12,480 bases of DNA from Clostridia bacterium (lineage in GTDB: Bacteria > Bacillota > Clostridia > CAKSNL01 > HGM11501), in assembly GCA_030535815.1 (NCBI GenBank), contig JAUNRD010000027.1, forward strand, positions 1-12,480. Reading direction: 5' to 3'. Positions 1-6,713 of this stretch are shown here, in pieces. A program made the position numbers and the translations under genes. The notes beneath the pieces are model-generated. The model did not search any database and was not told the DNA's origin. It saw only the letters and a program-made list of their open reading frames with translations. The stretch's first letter is position 1. Each line of letters starts with the position of its first letter.

Positions 1-838
1 GATATTTCATTACATCCCTTTGTACGCACCAGTCGGGATGCTCCGATTGAATTGCAGAACTGCGGAGGAATCTTACCCATATACCCGGGCGAATTCCCAT
101 TTCCTTGAAACGGTCTGCAACCTCTTTCATATCTCTGTACTTTTCATTGGGAATCCAGGGACCGTCACATTTATTTATCTGCCAGCCATCATCTATTACC
201 ATGAATGGACGGTTTTTGTTTTCTCCTGCAAGAGAAGAAATAAGGCGCGCATCTTCAATAATTTCTTCAAAGCTTGAGTTTCCGTAAGCATAGTACCAGT
301 TGTTGCTTCCGTAAACGGGCTCTTTGGGAAGTATGGGATTTTCGCACATAACACGGCAAAATGCCTTTGCCGCATCAAAGGCTGACATATTTTCATAATG
401 CTCGCAAACCACCGTGCAGGCAAGAAGTCTGCGTCCCGATAAATCAACGCCAACGCCGCCACAGCGAACATCAACCCAGGCAGTTACGCCCGAAGCATCA
501 TATTGGAAGGACACAAAGCTTGAGCAACCTGTCATCACACCGCAGCATGCATTGTCTTTTCCGTTATTTACAATAAAGTACCAGGGCATAAAGGTTTCGC
601 CGTTAAGCGAGTGCCATGTCATATCGCCGTAGCTTCGCTCCCATTTATCGCCCATTACGGAAACAGGTTCCTCTGTTTTATAGTTCCAGCGAAGGCAAAT
701 CATTCTGGGATGGCTTTCGTTTGCCGTTACGAAAACCTTCAACTTTCTTCCTTCAGTTTCAAAATCCACTTTTGTGTCAAAATTTTCTTCGTCGCAGAAA
801 ATTTTAACGAAGTCGGGGTTTCTTAAAATATCTACCAT
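1..838 (-). CDS. Alpha-galactosidase-like glycoside hydrolase (GH36/clan GH-D type), C-terminus cut off by window edge
   Basis: The first 279 codons of a gene whose stop lies beyond the left edge; I translated it by hand and the frame stays open. ATG at 838 has TAAGGAGG 7 nt upstream, and that site includes the stop codon of the preceding gene, so the two are co-transcribed and probably translationally coupled. Residues 1-165 form a beta-rich N-terminal domain. From about 170 (ILPKEPVYG) the catalytic barrel begins, with MVIDDGWQ at 213-220, the substrate-pocket motif of clan GH-D alpha-galactosidases, and GIRPGIW at 248-254. The nucleophile and acid/base segments would lie past the edge. It is a paralogue of the next gene, about 75% identical over the start of the barrel by hand count. 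No signal peptide is seen. Predicted role: cytoplasmic hydrolysis of alpha-galactosides or related alpha-linked sugars. The exact substrate is unknown. Confidence 0.85.
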   Translation of the reverse strand, partial: MVDILRNPDFVKIFCDEENFDTKVDFETEGRKLKVFVTANESHPRMICLRWNYKTEEPVSVMGDKWERSYGDMTWHSLNGETFMPWYFIVNNGKDNACCGVMTGCSSFVSFQYDASGVTAWVDVRCGGVGVDLSGRRLLACTVVCEHYENMSAFDAAKAFCRVMCENPILPKEPVYGSNNWYYAYGNSSFEEIIEDARLISSLAGENKNRPFMVIDDGWQINKCDGPWIPNEKYRDMKEVADRFKEMGIRPGIWVRFLRSSAIQSEHPDWCVQRDVMKY

Positions 839-850
839 TTTTATTCCTCC

Positions 851-2401
851 TTATTTTATCTCGGGATATTCTCCCATAAAAAAGTCATATTCATACCGTT
901 GTCCGTTTATCATCCAGTTCTGAGGGCTGGTGTTATACATCCAGTCAAGAGGCTCTGCCACATCTTCCTGAAGGGAATTTATCCTGAAGGCTTCCTTCAA
1001 GTCCTTTTCCATTTGCGGAGTCATAGCCGAAGGCTCGACTGCCACGAAAAGAGGAGTTCCGCTTTTTGACAAAACATCCAGCCACTGACGGTTTAATTCC
1101 CAGGGGATGTTATCATTAAGTATTCCCACACAGTCTGCATCCACCTTATAGAAAGCATTGTCCTGGCAAAGTCTGAAGGCAAGGGCATTAAGTCCGTTCT
1201 TTCTGTTATAGTTCCACATCTTACCGCTGGTGTCATTTCCTACGCGGTTTATCTCCACATATCCTGCACAAAGGTGAGGTGATGTGTTACAGCCGATAAT
1301 GTATATGTCTCCAGCCGTTTCCTTTATGAGCTTATAAAGCTCCCTTAAAATTTCCGCACCGGTCTTTTTATTATCATAAAATGACCATCCCGTAAAATTA
1401 GTTATGCTTCCTTTAAGGTCATACGAATAGCTTCCGTTTACATCAAAGTTAGTAAAATCGTGCTTGATAAGCTCAAAGCCCCAGCTTTTTATTCTTTCAA
1501 CATCTTCCTTTATTAGCTTCTTAACCTCGGGATGAGACGGATCCAGACACCGCGAATTTCCTCTGACAAGACACCAGTCGGGATGCTCCGCCTGAACAGC
1601 GGTATTCATAAGTGGGCGGAACCATATTCCAGGGCGTACACCCATAGCCTTGAATTCAGATGCAATTTTTTTCATATCCCCGAACTTTTCGTTGGGAAGC
1701 CACGGTCCGTCGCAGGGATTAATCTGCCAGCCGTCGTCAATTACCATAAAGGGGCGGTTTTTGTTATCTCCCGCAAGGCGGGCTATCAATCGGGCATCTG
1801 CCATAATTTCTTCATAGCTTGATTTGCCGTAGGCATAATACCAGTTATTCCCGCCGTAAACAGGCTCTTTCGGAAGTATGGGATTATCGCACATAAGACG
1901 GCAGAATTCCTTTGCTGCTTCAAATTGCGAAATATCGTAATACACTTTGCTTACAAAGGTGCAGGCAAGAATTTCTCTTCCCGAAAGGTCAACTCCTACT
2001 CCTCCGCACCTTAAATCAACCGATGCCGTTATACCCGATGCATCACACGAAAAGCATACGTAACTTGATGCTCCTGTCTTAACACCTACACCCAATGTCC
2101 TGCTTCCGTCAGTTGCCAGGAAATACCAGGGCATAGCCATGTCCCCGTTCAATGGTTGCCAGGAAAGGTTTCCGCAGGCTCTCTCCCAGGAATCGCCTAA
2201 AACATATACGGGATTTTCCGTTTTTCTTTTCCATCTCAGTTCAATCTTCCGCACACGGCTTTTTTCTGCGGTAACATACATTTCCATCGTTTCGCCGTGG
2301 GAATAAAACTTAACTTTTGCATCTCCTCTGCCCTCTTCGTCGTCGCAGTAATATCTTATATCATCGCAATAGTCAAGCCACTTAAACAAATTTCCGGACA
2401 C
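851..2401 (-). CDS. Alpha-galactosidase-like glycoside hydrolase (GH36/clan GH-D type)
   Basis: About 516 residues, complete. I chose the GTG at 2401 because AAGGAGG (2416-2410) sits 8 nt upstream; an in-frame GTG at 2410 overlaps that ribosome site and is unlikely to be used. Counting from 2401, the protein has a beta-rich N-terminal domain (about 1-170), then a (beta/alpha)8 barrel with VIDDGWQ at 220-226, a HPDW loop near 275, and the strand ELIKHDFTNFD at 310-320. There D315 is the expected nucleophile, as in the K-x-D motif of GH27/GH36. NRVGNDTSG follows near 385-393, with D390 as likely acid/base. It is shorter than classical GH36 enzymes (about 700 residues). No signal peptide is seen, so it is probably cytoplasmic. 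It is first in a unit with its own promoter, and its paralogue follows 12 bp downstream. Substrate is inferred as an alpha-galactoside; a related alpha-linked sugar is possible. Confidence 0.85.
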   Translation of the reverse strand: MSGNLFKWLDYCDDIRYYCDDEEGRGDAKVKFYSHGETMEMYVTAEKSRVRKIELRWKRKTENPVYVLGDSWERACGNLSWQPLNGDMAMPWYFLATDGSRTLGVGVKTGASSYVCFSCDASGITASVDLRCGGVGVDLSGREILACTFVSKVYYDISQFEAAKEFCRLMCDNPILPKEPVYGGNNWYYAYGKSSYEEIMADARLIARLAGDNKNRPFMVIDDGWQINPCDGPWLPNEKFGDMKKIASEFKAMGVRPGIWFRPLMNTAVQAEHPDWCLVRGNSRCLDPSHPEVKKLIKEDVERIKSWGFELIKHDFTNFDVNGSYSYDLKGSITNFTGWSFYDNKKTGAEILRELYKLIKETAGDIYIIGCNTSPHLCAGYVEINRVGNDTSGKMWNYNRKNGLNALAFRLCQDNAFYKVDADCVGILNDNIPWELNRQWLDVLSKSGTPLFVAVEPSAMTPQMEKDLKEAFRINSLQEDVAEPLDWMYNTSPQNWMINGQRYEYDFFMGEYPEIK

Positions 2402-2422
2402 AAATCCCACCTCCTTTTTTTA

Positions 2423-2451
2423 AGTATACCGCTTTGCATAAAAAAAAGCAA
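2423..2451 (-). promoter_or_regulatory. Promoter of the GH36-like gene pair
   Basis: The minus strand reads TTGCTT (2451-2446), a 17-bp spacer, then TATACT (2428-2423). The -10 matches the vegetative consensus at 5 of 6 bases; the -35 keeps only TTG, which suggests dependence on an activator. The start point would fall near 2416, so the leader is only about 15 nt and the ribosome site sits almost at the 5' end of the mRNA. Confidence 0.6.
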
Positions 2452-2459
2452 TAGAAATA

Positions 2460-2487
2460 TGTCACCAAAACATGTAATTTTGTCACC
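2460..2487 (-). promoter_or_regulatory. Direct-repeat candidate operator (two GGTGACA half-sites)
   Basis: GGTGACA occurs at 2487-2481 and again at 2466-2460 on the minus strand, exactly 21 bp start to start (two helical turns), with the near copy 8 bp upstream of the weak -35. Tandem half-sites at this period just upstream of a poor -35 are typical of AraC-family activator sites. The regulator is not in the window, and the repeat is absent from the other two enzyme promoters. Confidence 0.45.
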
Positions 2488-2496
2488 TGCATAAAG

Positions 2497-2527
2497 AAAG
2501 GCGGCACTCATCAAAAGTACCGCCTTT
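2497..2527 (-). terminator. Intrinsic terminator after the GH39-like genes
   Basis: Arms 2497-2507 and 2517-2527 pair over 11 bp (core AAAGGCGG/CCGCCTTT) around a 9-nt loop, followed on the minus strand by CTTTATG. One pair is G-U only when read as minus-strand RNA, which supports the orientation. The hairpin starts 5 nt after the stop codon of the last GH39-like gene. The T-run is short, so termination may be incomplete. Confidence 0.65.
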
Positions 2528-2531
2528 GATT

Positions 2532-3878
2532 TTACGCTTCTATTTTCAAGTATGCTACCTGCCACAGGGGAAGGTTTATCTTAAGCGCGAGATTTCCCGA
2601 TGCAGAAACAGAGAAATCCTCCTTAAGCATTTCTCCCTCTCTTATACGGTAAAGTGTTACCGTTGCATTTTCGGGGATTCCCGAAAGCTCGGTTTTAATC
2701 ACACCATCCTCATTTTTGAAGTTCGATAAAAGAACGCCGGAAGTTTTTCCGTTGGTTGCCGCAGTGGCATAGATGTGCTCACCTTCAGTAGCTACATCAA
2801 CGTGATTTTTAAGGGAATAAAGCTCGCCGAATGCCACAAAGGAGAACCAGGGATACTGCGCTTCATGAGTGATGGGATTAGTAAATCCGTTATAGCCGGT
2901 CCTGTACTGGAAAGCATAATACATCGCCTTATCAAGATAGGGTGTTTCCTGAAGCATTGAAAGAACTGCCGCATTGAAGCTTGCGCCTTCCATTGTGTGC
3001 TTAGAGGGGAAGCCTCTTCCCTCGGCGTGAATGTTCCATTCATTAAGATGAGATTCGGTTTCGGTAAGACCGAATGAATCAAGTGTCTCCCTTACATACT
3101 TTGCGTGAGCAAGTAATTCAAGCTCATCGCCGGTATAGATATGCCAGGAGTAGAAATCAAGAGGAAGGTTTTCTTCCTTTATCATTTTAAGGAAATCTAC
3201 GAAGTAAGGTACGAAAGCCTTGAAACCTGCAGGAATCTTCTCTCTTGTAACTTCGTAAAATCCGCAGGAGCCATATCCACCGATTTTAATTTCGGGGAAC
3301 TTTTCCTTAAGATACTTCGAAGTAACTCTGTAAAGGTCATAAAATTCTTCCTTTGTTCCGCTCCACTGGCAGGGTCCCCACTGATTGCCGGGGTTTTCGG
3401 GCTCGTTCCATATTTCCCAGTATTTAAGGTCATATTCAAAGCCGTCTGCCCAGCCCTTGTTATAGTGCATTATGATATGTTCGCAAATTCTTGCCCACTT
3501 TGAAAAGTCAGAAGGCATAACAGAAGTATACTTTTTACTTCCCCACTCAATCGTAACACCAAGGCGGTAGTAAGCTTCGCAGCCGGAATCCTGAATTGCC
3601 TTTATGTATTCATCGCTATAATGAAAATCATAGTTTGCGGGATCGTTTTCGTCTGCATCAAAATCGGGGAACACATTGGGGATGTCAACAAAGTATGTTC
3701 CGCCATAGCCCCCCGTGCAATCGTGAAGACGGCAGTAAGGAATATGTCCCTCTTTGAAAAACCTGTCAATGGCTCCCTGATTGGGGCCTGCATTGATTGA
3801 ATAAGGTGCACAGCATACGCCGTGAAGTGCCTTTATTTCGCCTTTGATTTTAGAAAAATCAACTTTAATACTGTTCAT
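2532..3878 (-). CDS. GH39-like glycosidase (beta-xylosidase family), paralogue 3
   Basis: 448 residues, ATG start with AAGGAG 8 nt upstream; that site overlaps the TAA of the preceding gene. It shows the clan GH-A layout: YWEIWNEPEN at 153-162 gives acid/base E159, and HLNEWN at 277-282 gives nucleophile E280. The order and the spacing of about 121 residues fit GH39 (beta-xylosidases, alpha-L-iduronidases and relatives). A beta-sandwich of roughly the last 90 residues ends the protein. It lacks a signal peptide. It is the most diverged of three tandem copies: the other two share a VGQPP segment after LHG/MHG where this one has VCCAPYS, and this one carries a small insertion after the acid/base. 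It is last in its unit and is followed directly by a terminator. Likely a cytoplasmic exo-glycosidase on imported oligosaccharides; sugar specificity cannot be read from sequence. Confidence 0.85.
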   Translation of the reverse strand: MNSIKVDFSKIKGEIKALHGVCCAPYSINAGPNQGAIDRFFKEGHIPYCRLHDCTGGYGGTYFVDIPNVFPDFDADENDPANYDFHYSDEYIKAIQDSGCEAYYRLGVTIEWGSKKYTSVMPSDFSKWARICEHIIMHYNKGWADGFEYDLKYWEIWNEPENPGNQWGPCQWSGTKEEFYDLYRVTSKYLKEKFPEIKIGGYGSCGFYEVTREKIPAGFKAFVPYFVDFLKMIKEENLPLDFYSWHIYTGDELELLAHAKYVRETLDSFGLTETESHLNEWNIHAEGRGFPSKHTMEGASFNAAVLSMLQETPYLDKAMYYAFQYRTGYNGFTNPITHEAQYPWFSFVAFGELYSLKNHVDVATEGEHIYATAATNGKTSGVLLSNFKNEDGVIKTELSGIPENATVTLYRIREGEMLKEDFSVSASGNLALKINLPLWQVAYLKIEA

Positions 3879-3889
3879 AATAACTCTCC

Positions 3890-5218
3890 TTAATTATAAA
3901 ATTTAATTTCCACGCAGGTATTGGCTGGAATTACGAGCTTTCCGTCAATTATTTCCTTGCCTGTAAGCGTGTAAGTGTATTCGTCGTTTATCATTAAAAT
4001 GTCACAGTCTGAAAGGTCAGCACCCGTAACATCAAATGTAACCTCAAGTTCTTTATTGTTGATGTTTGACATAACAAGAACCTTTTTCTTTCCGTTTGTC
4101 GCACCGGCTATGAATAAATTTTCATCGTCCGTTTCTGTGAAAACCTCGTCTTTAAGCTTATATAAACTGTTAAAGGACATAAAGCCGTAGTAGTTGGGAT
4201 AAGGAATTCCAAGGTCAGGATTGAACATTCCCGAGAAAATAGAATAACTTATCTGGGCATCATAATAATGCATCATTGCAAGTGTGCTTTTCTGCATGGC
4301 AAGCAACACCGCAAGGTTTTGTGCCGCTGCCCAGCTGCCACGCTTGTTTTTAATTGTATGGCAGGGGTTCCATTCGTTGAGAATTTCTTCTATATCGCCA
4401 AGTCCGTATTTATCAAGTGTTTTGTGGCAATATTCCGCCTGCTTTATTATTCTGTGAACAGCTCCATAGCTGTGCCAGGAGAAAAAGTCTATCGGAGACT
4501 TATGCTCTTCGCTTGTTATATATTCAAGGAAGGTAAAGAAGTTTTTTATGTATCTTTCGTTGGAATTTGCAGGATCTAAACCTATTCCCGTTATTTCAGG
4601 ATCATTATCAGCGGCATAAAATCCGCAGGAAGCATAGCCACCCACCTTTATCTTGTCGCCGAAACATCCCTTAAGGTGCTTTGAAGCCACTTCGTAAAGG
4701 TGACAGTATTCTTCAAAAGTTCCCTGCCACATAGGATTTCCTTCAGGTTCGTTCCATATTTCCCAATATTCGATATTGTAGTTAAAGCCGTTTGCCCAGC
4801 CTTCGTTATAGTGGCGGATTATATGTTCGCAAATCCTTGCCCACTTATGAAAATCCTTGGGAGGAAACACTCTGAAAGACCTTAAATCCCAGCGGTTTTC
4901 AATTGTTACACCAAGACGGAAGAAGGGCTCACAGCCTGCCTTCATAAGGTGACCTATAAGTAAATCCGTAAATTCAAAGGTGTAATTTGAAGGGTCATTT
5001 TCGTCCGCATCAAAATTCGGGAAAACGTTGGGTATATCGGCATATAAGCCACCGCCAAGCCAACCTCCCACATCGTGGAGACGGGAATAAGGAATTCCTG
5101 CTTCTTTAAGATAATGGAAAAGCTCATCGGAGCCGAAGCACATAGGGGGCTGACCAACGCCGTGCATAGGCTTTATTTTTCCGGTTATTTTGGTAAAGTC
5201 TGCTTTAATCTTCGTCAT
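3890..5218 (-). CDS. GH39-like glycosidase (beta-xylosidase family), paralogue 2
   Basis: 442 residues, ATG with GGGAG 7 nt upstream. Acid/base E157 lies in YWEIWNEPEG (151-160) and nucleophile E282 in ILNEWNP (279-285). The protein is collinear without gaps with its upstream neighbour and about 79% identical by hand count. Identity is complete over residues 223-266 and poor at 26-32, 53-60, 109-118, 322-337 and 386-400. The first four patches are candidate active-site loops; the last lies in the C-terminal beta-sandwich. This pattern suggests a duplicated enzyme that has shifted its substrate preference. No signal peptide. It is the middle gene of the three-gene unit; its stop codon forms part of the next gene's ribosome site, implying coupled translation. 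Confidence 0.85.
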   Translation of the reverse strand: MTKIKADFTKITGKIKPMHGVGQPPMCFGSDELFHYLKEAGIPYSRLHDVGGWLGGGLYADIPNVFPNFDADENDPSNYTFEFTDLLIGHLMKAGCEPFFRLGVTIENRWDLRSFRVFPPKDFHKWARICEHIIRHYNEGWANGFNYNIEYWEIWNEPEGNPMWQGTFEEYCHLYEVASKHLKGCFGDKIKVGGYASCGFYAADNDPEITGIGLDPANSNERYIKNFFTFLEYITSEEHKSPIDFFSWHSYGAVHRIIKQAEYCHKTLDKYGLGDIEEILNEWNPCHTIKNKRGSWAAAQNLAVLLAMQKSTLAMMHYYDAQISYSIFSGMFNPDLGIPYPNYYGFMSFNSLYKLKDEVFTETDDENLFIAGATNGKKKVLVMSNINNKELEVTFDVTGADLSDCDILMINDEYTYTLTGKEIIDGKLVIPANTCVEIKFYN

Positions 5219-5230
5219 AGCCTTGCTCCC

Positions 5231-6559
5231 TTATTCGTAAAACTTAATTTCCACACAGGTATGAGGCGGAATTACAAGCTTTCCGTCAACAAATTCTTTG
5301 CCAGTGGGAGAATATTTGTATTCATCATTTATCATTAAAATTTCAACATCAGAAGTATCTGCTCCCGAAATGCACAATTCTGTTTCCGTAGCTGCAGCGT
5401 TGATGTTTGACAAAACCAAAACTTTCTTTTTGCCGTCTGTCGCACCGCCTACGAAAAGATTTTTATCGTCGGAATCTGTATAAACCTCATCCTTAAGCTT
5501 GTATAAACTGTTAAATGACATAAAGCCGTAATAGTTGGGATAGGGCTTTTTTGTATCGGGATTGAACATCCCGGAGAAAATAGAGCTGCCACATCTTGCA
5601 TCATAGTAGTTCATCATCGTAAGAGTGCTTTTCTGCATTGCAAGCAATACCGCAAGGTTTTGCGCCGCTGCCCAGCCTGTGCACTTGTTTTCCATAGTAT
5701 GGCAAGGGTTCCATTCGTTAAGAATTTCCTCTATACCGGAAAGTCCGTACTTAACAAGAAATTTGTGGCAATATTCCGCCTGCTTTATTATTCTGTGAAC
5801 TGCTCCGTAGCTGTGCCAGGAGAAAAAGTCGATTGGCGACTTATGCTCTTCGCTTGTTATATATTCAAGGAAGGTAAAGAAATTCTTTATGTATTTTTCG
5901 TTGGAATTTGTAGGATCAAGTCCTATTCCGGTTATTTCAGGGTCCTTGTCTATTGCGTAAAATCCGCAGGAAGCATAGCCGCCAACCTTTATCTTATCAC
6001 CGAAACATTCTTTCAAATGCTTACTCGAAACCTCGTAAAGACGGCAATATTCTTCGAAGGTGCCGTTCCACATAGGTTTTCCTTCAGGCTCGTTCCATAT
6101 TTCCCAGTATTCTATGTTATAATTATAACCGTTTGCCCAGCCTTCGTTATAATGTCTTATAACCTGCTCACAGATTCTCGCCCACTTATGAAAATCCTTC
6201 GGAGGATCAACCCTGTATGCTCTTACATTAACATAGTTTTCTATGGTTATGCCGAGACGGAAGAAGGGCTCACAGCCGTTTTCCATAAGGCCTTCAATTA
6301 TTTTATCCGTAAATTCAAAAGCGTAATTGGAGGGGTCTTTTTCGTCCGCATCAAAATCGGGGAAAAGGTTTGGTATATCAACAAAGCAACCGCCACCGAA
6401 CATTCCTCCGACATCGTGAAGACGGGCATAAGGAATTCCCGCTTCCTTAAGGTAATGAAACATTTCGTTGGTAAGTCCCGTTATGGGAGGCTGTCCCACG
6501 CCGTGCATCGGCTTTATTCTGCCTGTTATTTTCGTAAAATCCGCCGTTATTTTAGCCAT
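5231..6559 (-). CDS. GH39-like glycosidase (beta-xylosidase family), paralogue 1
   Basis: 442 residues; ATG at 6559 with GGAGG 8 nt upstream. An earlier ATG inside the leader is out of frame. Catalytic residues are E157 (IWNEPEG) and E282 (LNEWNP), the GH39-type arrangement in a (beta/alpha)8 barrel, followed by a C-terminal beta-sandwich ending in CVEIKFYE. No signal peptide is present, so it is probably cytoplasmic. It is first of three tandem homologous genes and lies directly behind a consensus promoter, so it should be the best expressed copy. The 12-bp gap to the next gene and the arrangement of the third copy point to successive local duplications. GH39 activities include beta-xylosidase, alpha-L-iduronidase and others; I cannot choose among them. 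Confidence 0.85.
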   Translation of the reverse strand: MAKITADFTKITGRIKPMHGVGQPPITGLTNEMFHYLKEAGIPYARLHDVGGMFGGGCFVDIPNLFPDFDADEKDPSNYAFEFTDKIIEGLMENGCEPFFRLGITIENYVNVRAYRVDPPKDFHKWARICEQVIRHYNEGWANGYNYNIEYWEIWNEPEGKPMWNGTFEEYCRLYEVSSKHLKECFGDKIKVGGYASCGFYAIDKDPEITGIGLDPTNSNEKYIKNFFTFLEYITSEEHKSPIDFFSWHSYGAVHRIIKQAEYCHKFLVKYGLSGIEEILNEWNPCHTMENKCTGWAAAQNLAVLLAMQKSTLTMMNYYDARCGSSIFSGMFNPDTKKPYPNYYGFMSFNSLYKLKDEVYTDSDDKNLFVGGATDGKKKVLVLSNINAAATETELCISGADTSDVEILMINDEYKYSPTGKEFVDGKLVIPPHTCVEIKFYE

Positions 6560-6600
6560 TTTTTCATTCCTCCGTTCTCTGTTTTCCGCATTATAGGCTT

Positions 6601-6629
6601 ATTATACTTTTTTTCGTTTCTTATGTCAA
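6601..6629 (-). promoter_or_regulatory. Consensus promoter of the GH39-like operon
   Basis: The minus strand carries a perfect TTGACA (6629-6624), a 17-bp spacer and a perfect TATAAT (6606-6601). The expected start is near 6594, giving a leader of about 35 nt with GGAGG before the ATG at 6559. I see no convincing operator palindrome around it. Confidence 0.85.
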
Positions 6630-6660
6630 TAGGTTTTGAATCGAAAGTTTTTCCGAAATA

Positions 6661-6700
6661 CAAAAAAATATCCGTTACAGTTTCCTGCAACGGATATTTT
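6661..6700 (-). terminator. Strong intrinsic terminator after the GH35 gene
   Basis: Arms 6666-6680 and 6685-6699 form a 15-bp stem closed by a GAAA tetraloop on the minus strand and followed by seven T. One pair (6677/6688) is an A-C mismatch on the plus strand but a U-G pair in minus-strand RNA, which fixes the orientation. It separates the GH35 gene from the promoter of the GH39-like operon. Confidence 0.9.
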
Positions 6701-6713
6701 AACATTCCGATAA

